DNA of 5,590 nt from Chitinophagaceae bacterium. Its GTDB lineage: Bacteria > Bacteroidota > Bacteroidia > Chitinophagales > Chitinophagaceae. Positions 1-5,590 of the stretch are shown here, one piece after another. Numbering within the stretch: position 1 is the first letter of the stretch; every line of letters begins with the position of its first letter. Below the pieces are notes generated by a model. It had not been told where the DNA came from, did no database searches, and saw only the letters and a program-made list of their open reading frames with translations. The stretch lies in assembly GCA_947472635.1 (NCBI GenBank), contig CANJDY010000199.1, positions 1-5,590 of the forward strand, in the 5' to 3' direction. A program made the translations under genes and the position numbers.

Positions 1-282
1 CCTGAACTATTTCAGTTGAGTTTTGAAAAAAGAACCCAAGAGGAATTGTACAATATTCAAATAGATCCTTTTTGTTTACATAACCTTTCTGCCGACGCAA
101 ATCTTCAGCCTGTTCGTGAAAAATTAAAAAATGAATTGGAACATCAACTTACCATTCAGGGTGATCCAAGAATACTAGGTACGGGGGATATATTCGACAG
201 CTACCCACGGTTTGGTAAAATGCGCTCTTTTGATGGTTTTAAGCAAAAAGGAAAGTACAACCCCCAATATAATAAACAATAA
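1..282 (+). CDS. C-terminal fragment of a sulfatase (heparan N-sulfatase-like), 5' end outside window
   Basis: This frame is open from the first base of the window and ends at TAA 280-282, so 93 C-terminal residues are visible and the catalytic part is missing. The segment E-E-L-Y-N-I (residues 14-19) followed by D-P (22-23) and H-N-L (27-29) is the 'ELYDLxxDPxExxNLA' block found near the end of S1-family sulfatases. The tail G-D-P-R (54-57), then GTGDIFDSYPRFGKM (60-74), resembles the end of bacterial proteins annotated as heparan N-sulfatase (SGSH-like, possibly SulfAtlas S1_8). Members hydrolyse sulfate esters or sulfamates with a formylglycine nucleophile. The TTG at 16-18 is an internal Leu codon, not a start. 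The gene runs in the same direction as the rest of the cluster and ends 44 nt before the next sulfatase. Sulfatase identity is fairly sure from this block. The subfamily is inferred from the tail alone, and substrate cannot be read. Confidence 0.8.
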   Translation, partial: PELFQLSFEKRTQEELYNIQIDPFCLHNLSADANLQPVREKLKNELEHQLTIQGDPRILGTGDIFDSYPRFGKMRSFDGFKQKGKYNPQYNKQ

Positions 283-326
283 TTCGATTGCTCAAATTGT
301 AATGATCAACTTAAAATATTTCAATA

Positions 327-1913
327 ATGATTACTAGAACTTCAACTTTTATTAACATACTAAGCTTTACTTCCTTTCGACTTAGCAGCTGGATGGTTTG
401 CAGTTTTTTGCTTTTCTCAACATCCATTTTGCGGGCACAGCAAGTTACTAGTTTACCCAATATTGTTTATATTTTAGCAGATGATTTAGGATATGGAGAT
501 GTATCTATTAATAATCCTCAGGGGAAAATTAATACCCCCCATATTGATGGGTTAGCTAGCCAAGGGATGCGCTTCACGGATGCACACACTACTTCGGCTG
601 TATGTACTCCTTCGCGTTATTCATTGCTAACGGGCAGATATCCTTGGCGCAGCAGACTTCCCGTTGGCGTATTGCATGGATATAGCAGAACCTTAATCGA
701 AGATAATTTACCAACAGTGGCTACCTTGTTAAAAACAAGTGCTTATCATACTGGTGTAGTAGGTAAATGGCATCTCGGATTGGATTGGGTTCCTAAAGCG
801 GCTTTTAAAGATTCTATTAAGCCGGAATATAACAAAGACAATCTATATGGAATTTCAAATGATATGATTCCCGAACAGATTGATTTCACTAAACCAGTAG
901 CCCGCGGTCCTAATACCGCAGGTTTTGATTATTCTTTTATTCTGCCTGCATCACTTGATATGGCACCGTATTGTTATTTAGAAAATGATGTATTAACGGA
1001 ATTACCTACCGGCTATACAAAAGGGAATAAATTAGAGTCAGGTTATACGGGGCCTTTTTGGAGAGAAGGATTAATGTCACCCTCTTTTGATTTTTACAAT
1101 GTGCTTCCTACTTTTACCAATAAGGCCAACGGATTTATCAAACAACAAGCGGGATCAAAAAATCCATTTTTTCTTTATTTCCCTATGCCAGCCCCCCATA
1201 CTCCATGGTTACCTACACCCGGATATGCAGGCAAATCAAAAGCTGGAGAATATGGAGATTATGTTCAGATGGTAGATGATGCAGTTGGACAAGTTTTACA
1301 TACATTGGATAGTATGGGATTTTCTAAAAACACCCTGGTGATTTTCTCAAGTGATAATGGACCTTACTGGCGCGAAAATTTTGTTGCACAGTTCAACCAC
1401 CATGCAGCAGGTCAGTTCAGGGGTATGAAAGGGGATGCATTTGAAGGTGGCCACAGGGTGCCCTTTATTGTTCGCTATCCTGGAAAAGTTGTAGCCGGCA
1501 GCGTTAGTAATGCAACCACTACATTGGCTAATTTGGTGGCTACCTGTTCAGAATTAGTAGGCAATCATTCTGGCAAATTTATTACAGAAGATAGTTATTC
1601 AATTTTGCCGATACTTACTGGAAAAGCCAGCAATGTAAAAGGCCAGCCAGCAGTCGTTCATTCTTCTTCAAAAGGTTTTTATGCTATTCGTAAAGGCTCT
1701 TGGAAATTAATTACCCAACTTGGCTCTGGAGGTTTTACTGCGCCAGTTTTTGTCAAGGCCCAGCCTGGCGAACCTATTGGGCAATTGTACAACCTAGACA
1801 CTGATATCCACGAAGACAATAATGTGTACAATCAAAATCCTGAAAAAGTGAAAGAGCTGACAGCATTATTGGAGAAAATAAAAAATGCTCCAAAAGGAAA
1901 ACAGTTCCATTAA
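327..1913 (+). CDS. Secreted arylsulfatase A-like sulfatase (S1 family, CTPSR type)
   Basis: A complete 528-residue sulfatase that should hydrolyse sulfate esters on a carbohydrate in the periplasm. The full S1 active-site set is visible: metal ligands D52-D53 (ILADDLGYGD), formylglycine site C93 in C-T-P-S-R97 followed by LLTGRY, K147 and H149 in GKWHLG, H291 in APHTP, D343-N344 in SSDNG, and K368 ahead of E373-G-G-H-R. The fold closes with KGSWKLI (456-462) and LYNLDTD (487-493), and there is no extra C-terminal secretion domain. The N-terminus looks like a signal peptide with probable cleavage after A37 (L-R-A|QQ). Its n-region is long; ATG 393 (M23) is an alternative start but would leave almost no positive charge, and an in-frame TAA at 312-314 rules out starts further upstream. 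No Shine-Dalgarno is seen. C93 must be oxidised to formylglycine by an enzyme encoded elsewhere. The sequence around CTPSR and the 'PASLDMAPY' segment (207-215) recall the ARSA/GALNS-like branch, perhaps S1_15. The exact subfamily is a guess. Confidence 0.95.
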   Translation: MITRTSTFINILSFTSFRLSSWMVCSFLLFSTSILRAQQVTSLPNIVYILADDLGYGDVSINNPQGKINTPHIDGLASQGMRFTDAHTTSAVCTPSRYSLLTGRYPWRSRLPVGVLHGYSRTLIEDNLPTVATLLKTSAYHTGVVGKWHLGLDWVPKAAFKDSIKPEYNKDNLYGISNDMIPEQIDFTKPVARGPNTAGFDYSFILPASLDMAPYCYLENDVLTELPTGYTKGNKLESGYTGPFWREGLMSPSFDFYNVLPTFTNKANGFIKQQAGSKNPFFLYFPMPAPHTPWLPTPGYAGKSKAGEYGDYVQMVDDAVGQVLHTLDSMGFSKNTLVIFSSDNGPYWRENFVAQFNHHAAGQFRGMKGDAFEGGHRVPFIVRYPGKVVAGSVSNATTTLANLVATCSELVGNHSGKFITEDSYSILPILTGKASNVKGQPAVVHSSSKGFYAIRKGSWKLITQLGSGGFTAPVFVKAQPGEPIGQLYNLDTDIHEDNNVYNQNPEKVKELTALLEKIKNAPKGKQFH

Positions 1914-1927
1914 TTTTTTTTGGAACT
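1903..1927 (+). terminator. Weak hairpin spanning the sulfatase stop codon
   Basis: AGTTCCA (1903-1909) and TGGAACT (1921-1927) form a perfect 7-bp inverted repeat around an 11-nt, T-rich loop that contains the TAA stop of the upstream sulfatase. No clear T-tract follows the right arm on the + strand, so this is not a textbook intrinsic terminator. It could be a weak attenuator or an mRNA 3'-end stabiliser separating the first two sulfatase genes from the GH105 operon, or it could be chance in AT-rich DNA. Confidence 0.25.
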
Positions 1928-1970
1928 ATTAATAGGTAGTCAAAATTAGCATAGCAATGTGAATTGATTC

Positions 1971-1998
1971 TTTTGAAATGTAGTCATAATTAATTGTA
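1971..1998 (+). promoter_or_regulatory. Possible Bacteroidota-type promoter upstream of GH105
   Basis: The 106-nt spacer is the only gap in the window long enough for a promoter. TTTTG at 1971-1975 could serve as a -33 element (consensus TTTG). TAATTGTA at 1991-1998 partly matches the -7 element TAnnTTTG. The 15-nt spacing is shorter than usual and the -7 match is imperfect, so this is only a candidate. If real, it would give a start around 2005, shortly before the ATG at 2020, and would let the GH105-sulfatase-GH2 trio be transcribed apart from the upstream sulfatases. Confidence 0.2.
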
Positions 1999-2019
1999 AA
2001 GTAATTTAATTTTAATTCA

Positions 2020-3129
2020 ATGTGTGTCCAACTAAAAAATCGGCCATTAGTTTTTTTACTGATGCTGTTAATCGTTTTTACAAATTCTCTAACGGCTCAG
2101 AATAAAGATGTATTTACACCAGCTTACATTAAAGCAACCTTGCTTACGGTAGCAGATTGGCAAATGACTCATTCTAATGGCAAGCATGCATATGATTGGA
2201 CAAATGGTGCATTCTATACTGGTGTTTTTGCTGCCTATGAAACTACCCAGTCTGCTGTATTGATGGATTCTTTAATGGCAATGGGGGAACGAACCAACTG
2301 GATGCCCGGTCATCGGTACGATAACGCTGATGATTATGCGATTAGCCAAACTTATATCGATCTGTATCGTATTCGAAAAGATAAAAAGATGATACAGCCC
2401 ACCCTAGATTCTTTGCAAAAATTAAAACAGGTACCTGGGGTGGCCATTAAAAATCACGGACTTACTTGGTGGTGGTGCGATGCTCTTTTTATGGCGCCAC
2501 CAGTATTTGCAAAATTGGCCAAAACCCTTCATGACCGAAGTTACCAAGTACTTTGTGATTCACTTTTTTTTCAAACTTACCAGCTTTTATACAACCAAGA
2601 AGATCACCTTTTTGCCAGGGATGCTAACTATTTGCAGAATGCAAATGGCTCCGGAAGAAAAGAAGCCAATGGTAAGCGACTATTTTGGTCTAGGGGAAAT
2701 GGATGGGTAATGGGTGGACTTGTTAGGCTTTTACAGGAAATGCCAAAAAAATACGAAGGGCGTAAATTTTATCTTCGACTGTATAAGGAAATGGCGAATA
2801 GTTTATTGGCATTGCAGCAACCGGATGGATTGTGGCGTACTAGCTTGCTCGATCCGGCAGCTTATCCAGGTGGGGAAGGGAGCGGAACTGGTTTTAATTG
2901 TTATGCATTGGCCTGGGGTGTCAATCACAAAATTTTGGATAGGAAGATTTTTTTACCGGCTGTAAAAAATGCATGGATAGGTCTTAACTCATTGTTGACA
3001 AAAGAAGGTAAAGTTGGCTGGGTTCAACCAATCGGTGCAAGTTCGCAGCGTAATTTTAATGCAGAAAGTTGGGAGGCCTATGGTGCAGGAGCGTTTTTAT
3101 TAGCTGGTTCAGAAATCATCAAGTTATAA
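2020..3129 (+). CDS. GH105 unsaturated glucuronyl/galacturonyl hydrolase (YteR/RhiN-like)
   Basis: A complete 369-residue protein of the GH88/GH105 (alpha/alpha)6-barrel type, at the family's normal length. These enzymes hydrate the 4,5 double bond of the unsaturated uronic acid that lyases leave at the non-reducing end, which releases the sugar. Visible hallmarks are NWMPGHRYDNADDYAISQTY (93-112), with D104/D105 as the conserved acidic pair, and WWWCDALFMAPP (150-161), where D154 is the expected general acid/base. FWSRGNGW (222-229), QQPDGLWRTSLLDP (266-279), and YPGGEGSGTGF (282-292) followed by YALAWGVN are also present. A signal peptide (hydrophobic about 10-24) should be cut after A26 (L-T-A|Q), which places the enzyme in the periplasm. 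ATG 2020 is preceded by an in-frame stop at 2002-2004 and has no Shine-Dalgarno. Only 3 nt separate it from the next sulfatase, so the two are almost certainly co-transcribed. Natural substrates in the family come from rhamnogalacturonan, ulvan or arabinogalactan side chains. The sulfatase neighbours favour a sulfated glycan such as ulvan, which is inference. Confidence 0.93.
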   Translation: MCVQLKNRPLVFLLMLLIVFTNSLTAQNKDVFTPAYIKATLLTVADWQMTHSNGKHAYDWTNGAFYTGVFAAYETTQSAVLMDSLMAMGERTNWMPGHRYDNADDYAISQTYIDLYRIRKDKKMIQPTLDSLQKLKQVPGVAIKNHGLTWWWCDALFMAPPVFAKLAKTLHDRSYQVLCDSLFFQTYQLLYNQEDHLFARDANYLQNANGSGRKEANGKRLFWSRGNGWVMGGLVRLLQEMPKKYEGRKFYLRLYKEMANSLLALQQPDGLWRTSLLDPAAYPGGEGSGTGFNCYALAWGVNHKILDRKIFLPAVKNAWIGLNSLLTKEGKVGWVQPIGASSQRNFNAESWEAYGAGAFLLAGSEIIKL

Positions 3130-3132
3130 TAA

Positions 3133-4767
3133 ATGTTTATTATGAATTCAATTTTTATTGCTCTTTTTAAAAGAAGAAAATTAGTAAGCTATTTTATTTC
3201 AGCAGGAATTTTATTGTTAGCAAGTGTTTTTTTATTGCTAGCTACTGCAGCTAAACCTACCAATGTTGAGCAGCGACCAAATATTATTTATATTTTGGTG
3301 GATGACATGGGTTATTCTGATATCGGTTGTTATGGAAGTGAAATCAACACACCCAATATTGATCAATTGGCTAATAATGGAATTAAGTTGCGCAATTTTT
3401 ACAACAATGCCCGTTGCTGCCCCACCCGGGCTTCTTTATTAACAGGACAATATCCTCATACAGTAGGTATGGGTGATATGGTGACGCTTGCAAAGGCACC
3501 CATTATTCCAGGAAGCTATCAAGGTTTTTTAGATAATCGTTACCCCACTATTGCGGAGCAATTAAAAAAGGCTGGATATAACACCTATATGACAGGTAAA
3601 TGGCATGTAGGTGAAAGAAGTCAACACTGGCCTCTTACCCGAGGGTTTGAACACTATTTCGGATTGATTTCAGGCGCCTCCAGTTATTATGAAATTATAC
3701 CTGCTGAAAAGGGCAAACGGTTCATTGTTTTAGACGATAAAGAATATACTCCTCCAGCAGAAGGCTTTTACATGACGGATGCTTTTACAGATCACGCAAT
3801 ACAATACCTAGATGACCAAAAGAACCTACACGCCAACAATCCATTTTTTTTGTACCTAGCTTATACAGCACCGCATTTTCCCTTACATGCCTATGAATCT
3901 GATATAGCTAAATATGAGCAATTGTATACACAGGGTTGGGATGTTACCCGAAAAAAACGGTACCAAAAAATGATCCAGCTCGGATTGGTAGATAAGCGGT
4001 ACCAATTAACGGAAAAGCCTGCTGATATCCCTGCATGGGAAACCGTTACTAATAAAAAACAGTGGGTCAGAAAAATGGCCGTGTATGCTGCAATGATTGA
4101 CAGGATGGACCAAAATATTGGCAGGCTAATTAATAAATTAAAAGCCAACCATCAATTTGAAAATACCCTGATTGTTTTTATATCAGACAATGGTGGCTGT
4201 GCTGAAAATATGGAAAGTAGAAAATTGAATGATAGCACCAAACAAATTGGAGAACGGGGCACTTATGTTACGTATGATTTCCCTTGGGCCAATGTTTCAA
4301 ATACTCCTTTTAAAAAATATAAAAAATTCATGCATGAAGGAGGAATGATTACTCCGTGCATCATTCAATGGCCTGCAAAAATTAAGGCGCAAAAAAAAAT
4401 CCAAGAAGGTATCGGTCATGTGATAGACTTACTTCCTACAGGACTTGAATTGGCTGGTATACCTGTTAATAATCTTCCTGGTGAAAGTTTAAGTTATTTA
4501 TGGAATGGAAAAAAAATAGCTCCTAAAACCTACTGCTGGGAACATGAAGGAAACAAGGCTATTCGTAAGGGGAATTGGAAACTGGTTAAAGATTTGGAGG
4601 ATCCAAGTTGGGAATTATATAACCTTGACATAGACCCAACCGAGGTAAATAATTTGGCTAGTAATTTCCCTGTCCGGGTGGAAGAAATGGAAAAGGAATA
4701 TGACAGCTGGGCGCTGAAAGTGGGTGTTCGAAAAATAATTAATGCTACTAATAATAAATCTGAATAA
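3133..4767 (+). CDS. Secreted arylsulfatase (S1 family, CCPTR type, S1_4-like)
   Basis: A complete 544-residue sulfatase, clearly of a different subfamily from the one at 327-1913. Active-site residues are all present: D57-D58 (VDDMGYSD), formylglycine site C95 in C-C-P-T-R99 followed by SLLTGQYPH, K156 and H158 in GKWHVG, H248 in APHFPLH, D352-N353 in SDNGG, and K397 five residues before E402-G-G. The stretch YTQGWDVTRKKRYQKMIQLGL (265-285) and the RCCPTR signature point to the S1_4-like arylsulfatases. The C-terminal block NWKLV (481-485) then LYNLDIDPTEVNNLA (495-509) closes the fold. The N-terminus has KRRK (13-16) and a hydrophobic segment at about 18-38, with likely cleavage near A39/A40, giving periplasmic or membrane-anchored export. 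The gene starts 3 nt after the GH105 stop; ATG 3142 (M4) is an equally possible start. The gene contains runs A9 (4391-4399), A8 (4509-4516) and T8 (3844-3851), but the frame is intact. The sulfate position and sugar it acts on cannot be told from sequence. Confidence 0.95.
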   Translation: MFIMNSIFIALFKRRKLVSYFISAGILLLASVFLLLATAAKPTNVEQRPNIIYILVDDMGYSDIGCYGSEINTPNIDQLANNGIKLRNFYNNARCCPTRASLLTGQYPHTVGMGDMVTLAKAPIIPGSYQGFLDNRYPTIAEQLKKAGYNTYMTGKWHVGERSQHWPLTRGFEHYFGLISGASSYYEIIPAEKGKRFIVLDDKEYTPPAEGFYMTDAFTDHAIQYLDDQKNLHANNPFFLYLAYTAPHFPLHAYESDIAKYEQLYTQGWDVTRKKRYQKMIQLGLVDKRYQLTEKPADIPAWETVTNKKQWVRKMAVYAAMIDRMDQNIGRLINKLKANHQFENTLIVFISDNGGCAENMESRKLNDSTKQIGERGTYVTYDFPWANVSNTPFKKYKKFMHEGGMITPCIIQWPAKIKAQKKIQEGIGHVIDLLPTGLELAGIPVNNLPGESLSYLWNGKKIAPKTYCWEHEGNKAIRKGNWKLVKDLEDPSWELYNLDIDPTEVNNLASNFPVRVEEMEKEYDSWALKVGVRKIINATNNKSE

Positions 4768-4775
4768 AAATTTAC

Positions 4776-5590
4776 ATGAAAATAATTTCCTTCCTTCTAT
4801 TACCCTTTTGCTTATGTACTACCTGCTTTGCACAGTTCAATAATGAAGCTCGTCAGTCTAATAAAATTTACTTAGATTCTAAGCTTGAACACAATGGTTC
4901 CTTTGAATGGACAATGAAAAAGGCTGGCGATGAAAATGCTTCGGCTGAAGAAATTTCCAGCACTGCCTTTTTAGATAAAACTTGGATGCCTGCAATAATT
5001 CCGGGAACGGTGCTTAATTCTTTGGTGTACAATAAAGTTTATCCAGAGCCTTATTATGGAATCAATAATAAGTTGTCTAGTAATCTTATTCCTGACATTG
5101 CTTCGGCAGGACAAGCTTTTTACACTTATTGGTTTAGAACAAAATTCACTGATCCCTTATCTGATACCAATAAGGTAATTTGGCTTCAGGTGGATGGTAT
5201 TAATTATCGGGCCGAAATTTGGGTGAATGGAAATATGGTAGGCAATATGGCAGGTATGTTCGTGCAGGATTATATTGATATCACGGACTTTGCCAAAATT
5301 GGTGGTGAAAATGCATTGGCTATTAAAGTGTATCCAGTTGATATTCCGGGTACCAACAAAGTGAAACCATGGAGAGCTAGGGGAGAAAATAGAAATGGGG
5401 GTGATGGCAATATTGGCTTGAATACAACAATGTTAATGTCGGTAGGCTGGGATTTTACCTTTAAAGATGGTATTCGAGATCGAAATACGGGTATTTGGAA
5501 AAGTATTTCTCTTTATTCAACGAATAAGGTCGCACTAAGGAATCCTTTTGTAAAATCTAATTTATCCAAACCTGCTTACGACTTGGCAAA
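4776..5590 (+). CDS. N-terminal part of a secreted GH2 glycosidase (exo-beta-glucosaminidase/mannosidase-like branch), 3' end outside window
   Basis: The frame opens at ATG 4776, 8 nt after the preceding stop, and runs off the window after 271 complete codons. Residues 1-19 form a signal peptide with probable cleavage C-F-A19|Q20. The rest matches the N-terminal jelly-roll sugar-binding domain of GH2: IPGTVLNSLV (75-84), YPEPYYGINN (89-98), FYTYWFRTKF (115-124), WLQVDGINYRAEIWVNG (136-152), MAGMFVQDYIDIT (158-170), GGDGNIGLNTTM (208-219) and IRDRNTGIWKSISLY (233-247). From about residue 250 the immunoglobulin-like beta-sandwich begins. The TIM barrel with the two catalytic Glu residues lies beyond the window, so activity cannot be checked. 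The GGDG...GWDF...IRDRNTGIW pattern is typical of the large GH2 proteins (about 850-950 residues) related to exo-beta-glucosaminidase (CsxA-type), not LacZ. In Bacteroidota, such proteins in glycan clusters act on various beta-linked sugars. The substrate here is open, and the tight spacing implies co-transcription with GH105 and the sulfatase. Confidence 0.9.
   Translation, partial: MKIISFLLLPFCLCTTCFAQFNNEARQSNKIYLDSKLEHNGSFEWTMKKAGDENASAEEISSTAFLDKTWMPAIIPGTVLNSLVYNKVYPEPYYGINNKLSSNLIPDIASAGQAFYTYWFRTKFTDPLSDTNKVIWLQVDGINYRAEIWVNGNMVGNMAGMFVQDYIDITDFAKIGGENALAIKVYPVDIPGTNKVKPWRARGENRNGGDGNIGLNTTMLMSVGWDFTFKDGIRDRNTGIWKSISLYSTNKVALRNPFVKSNLSKPAYDLA

Noticed and set aside
16..282. TTG at 16 as the start of a small 88-residue gene
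   Set aside because: The frame is open to base 1 and the residues before TTG continue naturally into a sulfatase C-terminal block, so this is the end of a longer gene.
283..326. Promoter in the 44-nt gap before the sulfatase at 327
   Set aside because: No TTTG/TAnnTTTG pair at suitable spacing is seen, and the short gap fits read-through from the upstream sulfatase.
1087..1275. 62-residue frame inside the first complete sulfatase
   Set aside because: It overlaps a well-supported sulfatase coding region in another frame and its translation shows no recognisable domain.
393..1913. ATG 393 (M23) as the true start of the first complete sulfatase
   Set aside because: It would leave a signal peptide with almost no positive n-region, while ATG 327 adds two Arg residues. 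It cannot be fully excluded.
2480..2965. Two frames (2480-2710 and 2714-2965) inside GH105
   Set aside because: Both are alternative readings of conserved GH105 motifs such as WSRGNGW and PGGEGSGTGF; neither resembles a real protein.
3891..4148. 85-residue minus-strand frame within the second sulfatase
   Set aside because: It is antisense to conserved sulfatase sequence, and its hydrophobic look comes from complementing Lys/Asn-rich codons.
4776..4835. Lipoprotein signal on the GH2 protein (Cys at 12, 14 and 17)
   Set aside because: None of the Cys residues sits in a good L-[AS]-[GA]-C lipobox, whereas C-F-A|Q is a convincing signal peptidase I site.
1..5590. tRNA, rRNA, CRISPR array, insertion sequence or attachment site
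   Set aside because: No cloverleaf-like segment, regularly spaced repeats, transposase frame or terminal inverted repeats were seen; the window is almost fully coding.

Overview
The window is AT-rich DNA that reads as a polysaccharide-degradation island from a Bacteroidota bacterium. The signs are secreted sulfatases and glycoside hydrolases in series, starts with no Shine-Dalgarno but A/T-rich leaders, and signal peptides cut just before Gln (the 'A|Q' pattern common in this phylum). Nothing fixes the class or genus. Chitinophagia, Sphingobacteriia and Flavobacteriia all remain possible.

All five genes lie on the + strand. Positions 1-282 hold the last 93 codons of a sulfatase resembling bacterial 'heparan N-sulfatase' proteins. 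A 44-nt gap leads to a complete arylsulfatase A-like sulfatase (327-1913). A 106-nt AT-rich spacer follows, the only sizeable intergenic region, with a weak hairpin at its left edge and a possible promoter. Then come three genes packed with 3-nt and 8-nt gaps: a GH105 unsaturated glucuronyl/galacturonyl hydrolase (2020-3129), a second complete sulfatase of the CCPTR type (3133-4767), and the 5' part of a GH2 enzyme (4776 to the window edge). The GH2 gene keeps its N-terminal sugar-binding domain here, but its catalytic barrel lies outside.

Together the genes suggest periplasmic trimming of a sulfated, uronic-acid-containing polysaccharide. A polysaccharide lyase, not present here, would make oligosaccharides with an unsaturated uronate at the non-reducing end. 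GH105 would remove that sugar, the sulfatases would strip sulfate esters from neighbouring residues, and GH2 would release a terminal beta-linked sugar. Ulvan-type algal polysaccharide fits this combination well. Sulfated pectin-like, fucose-containing or glycosaminoglycan-like glycans are alternatives. No SusC/SusD pair, lyase, regulator, formylglycine-generating enzyme, RNA gene, mobile element or CRISPR array is visible. I see no undescribed class of system; the open question is which glycan this cluster acts on.
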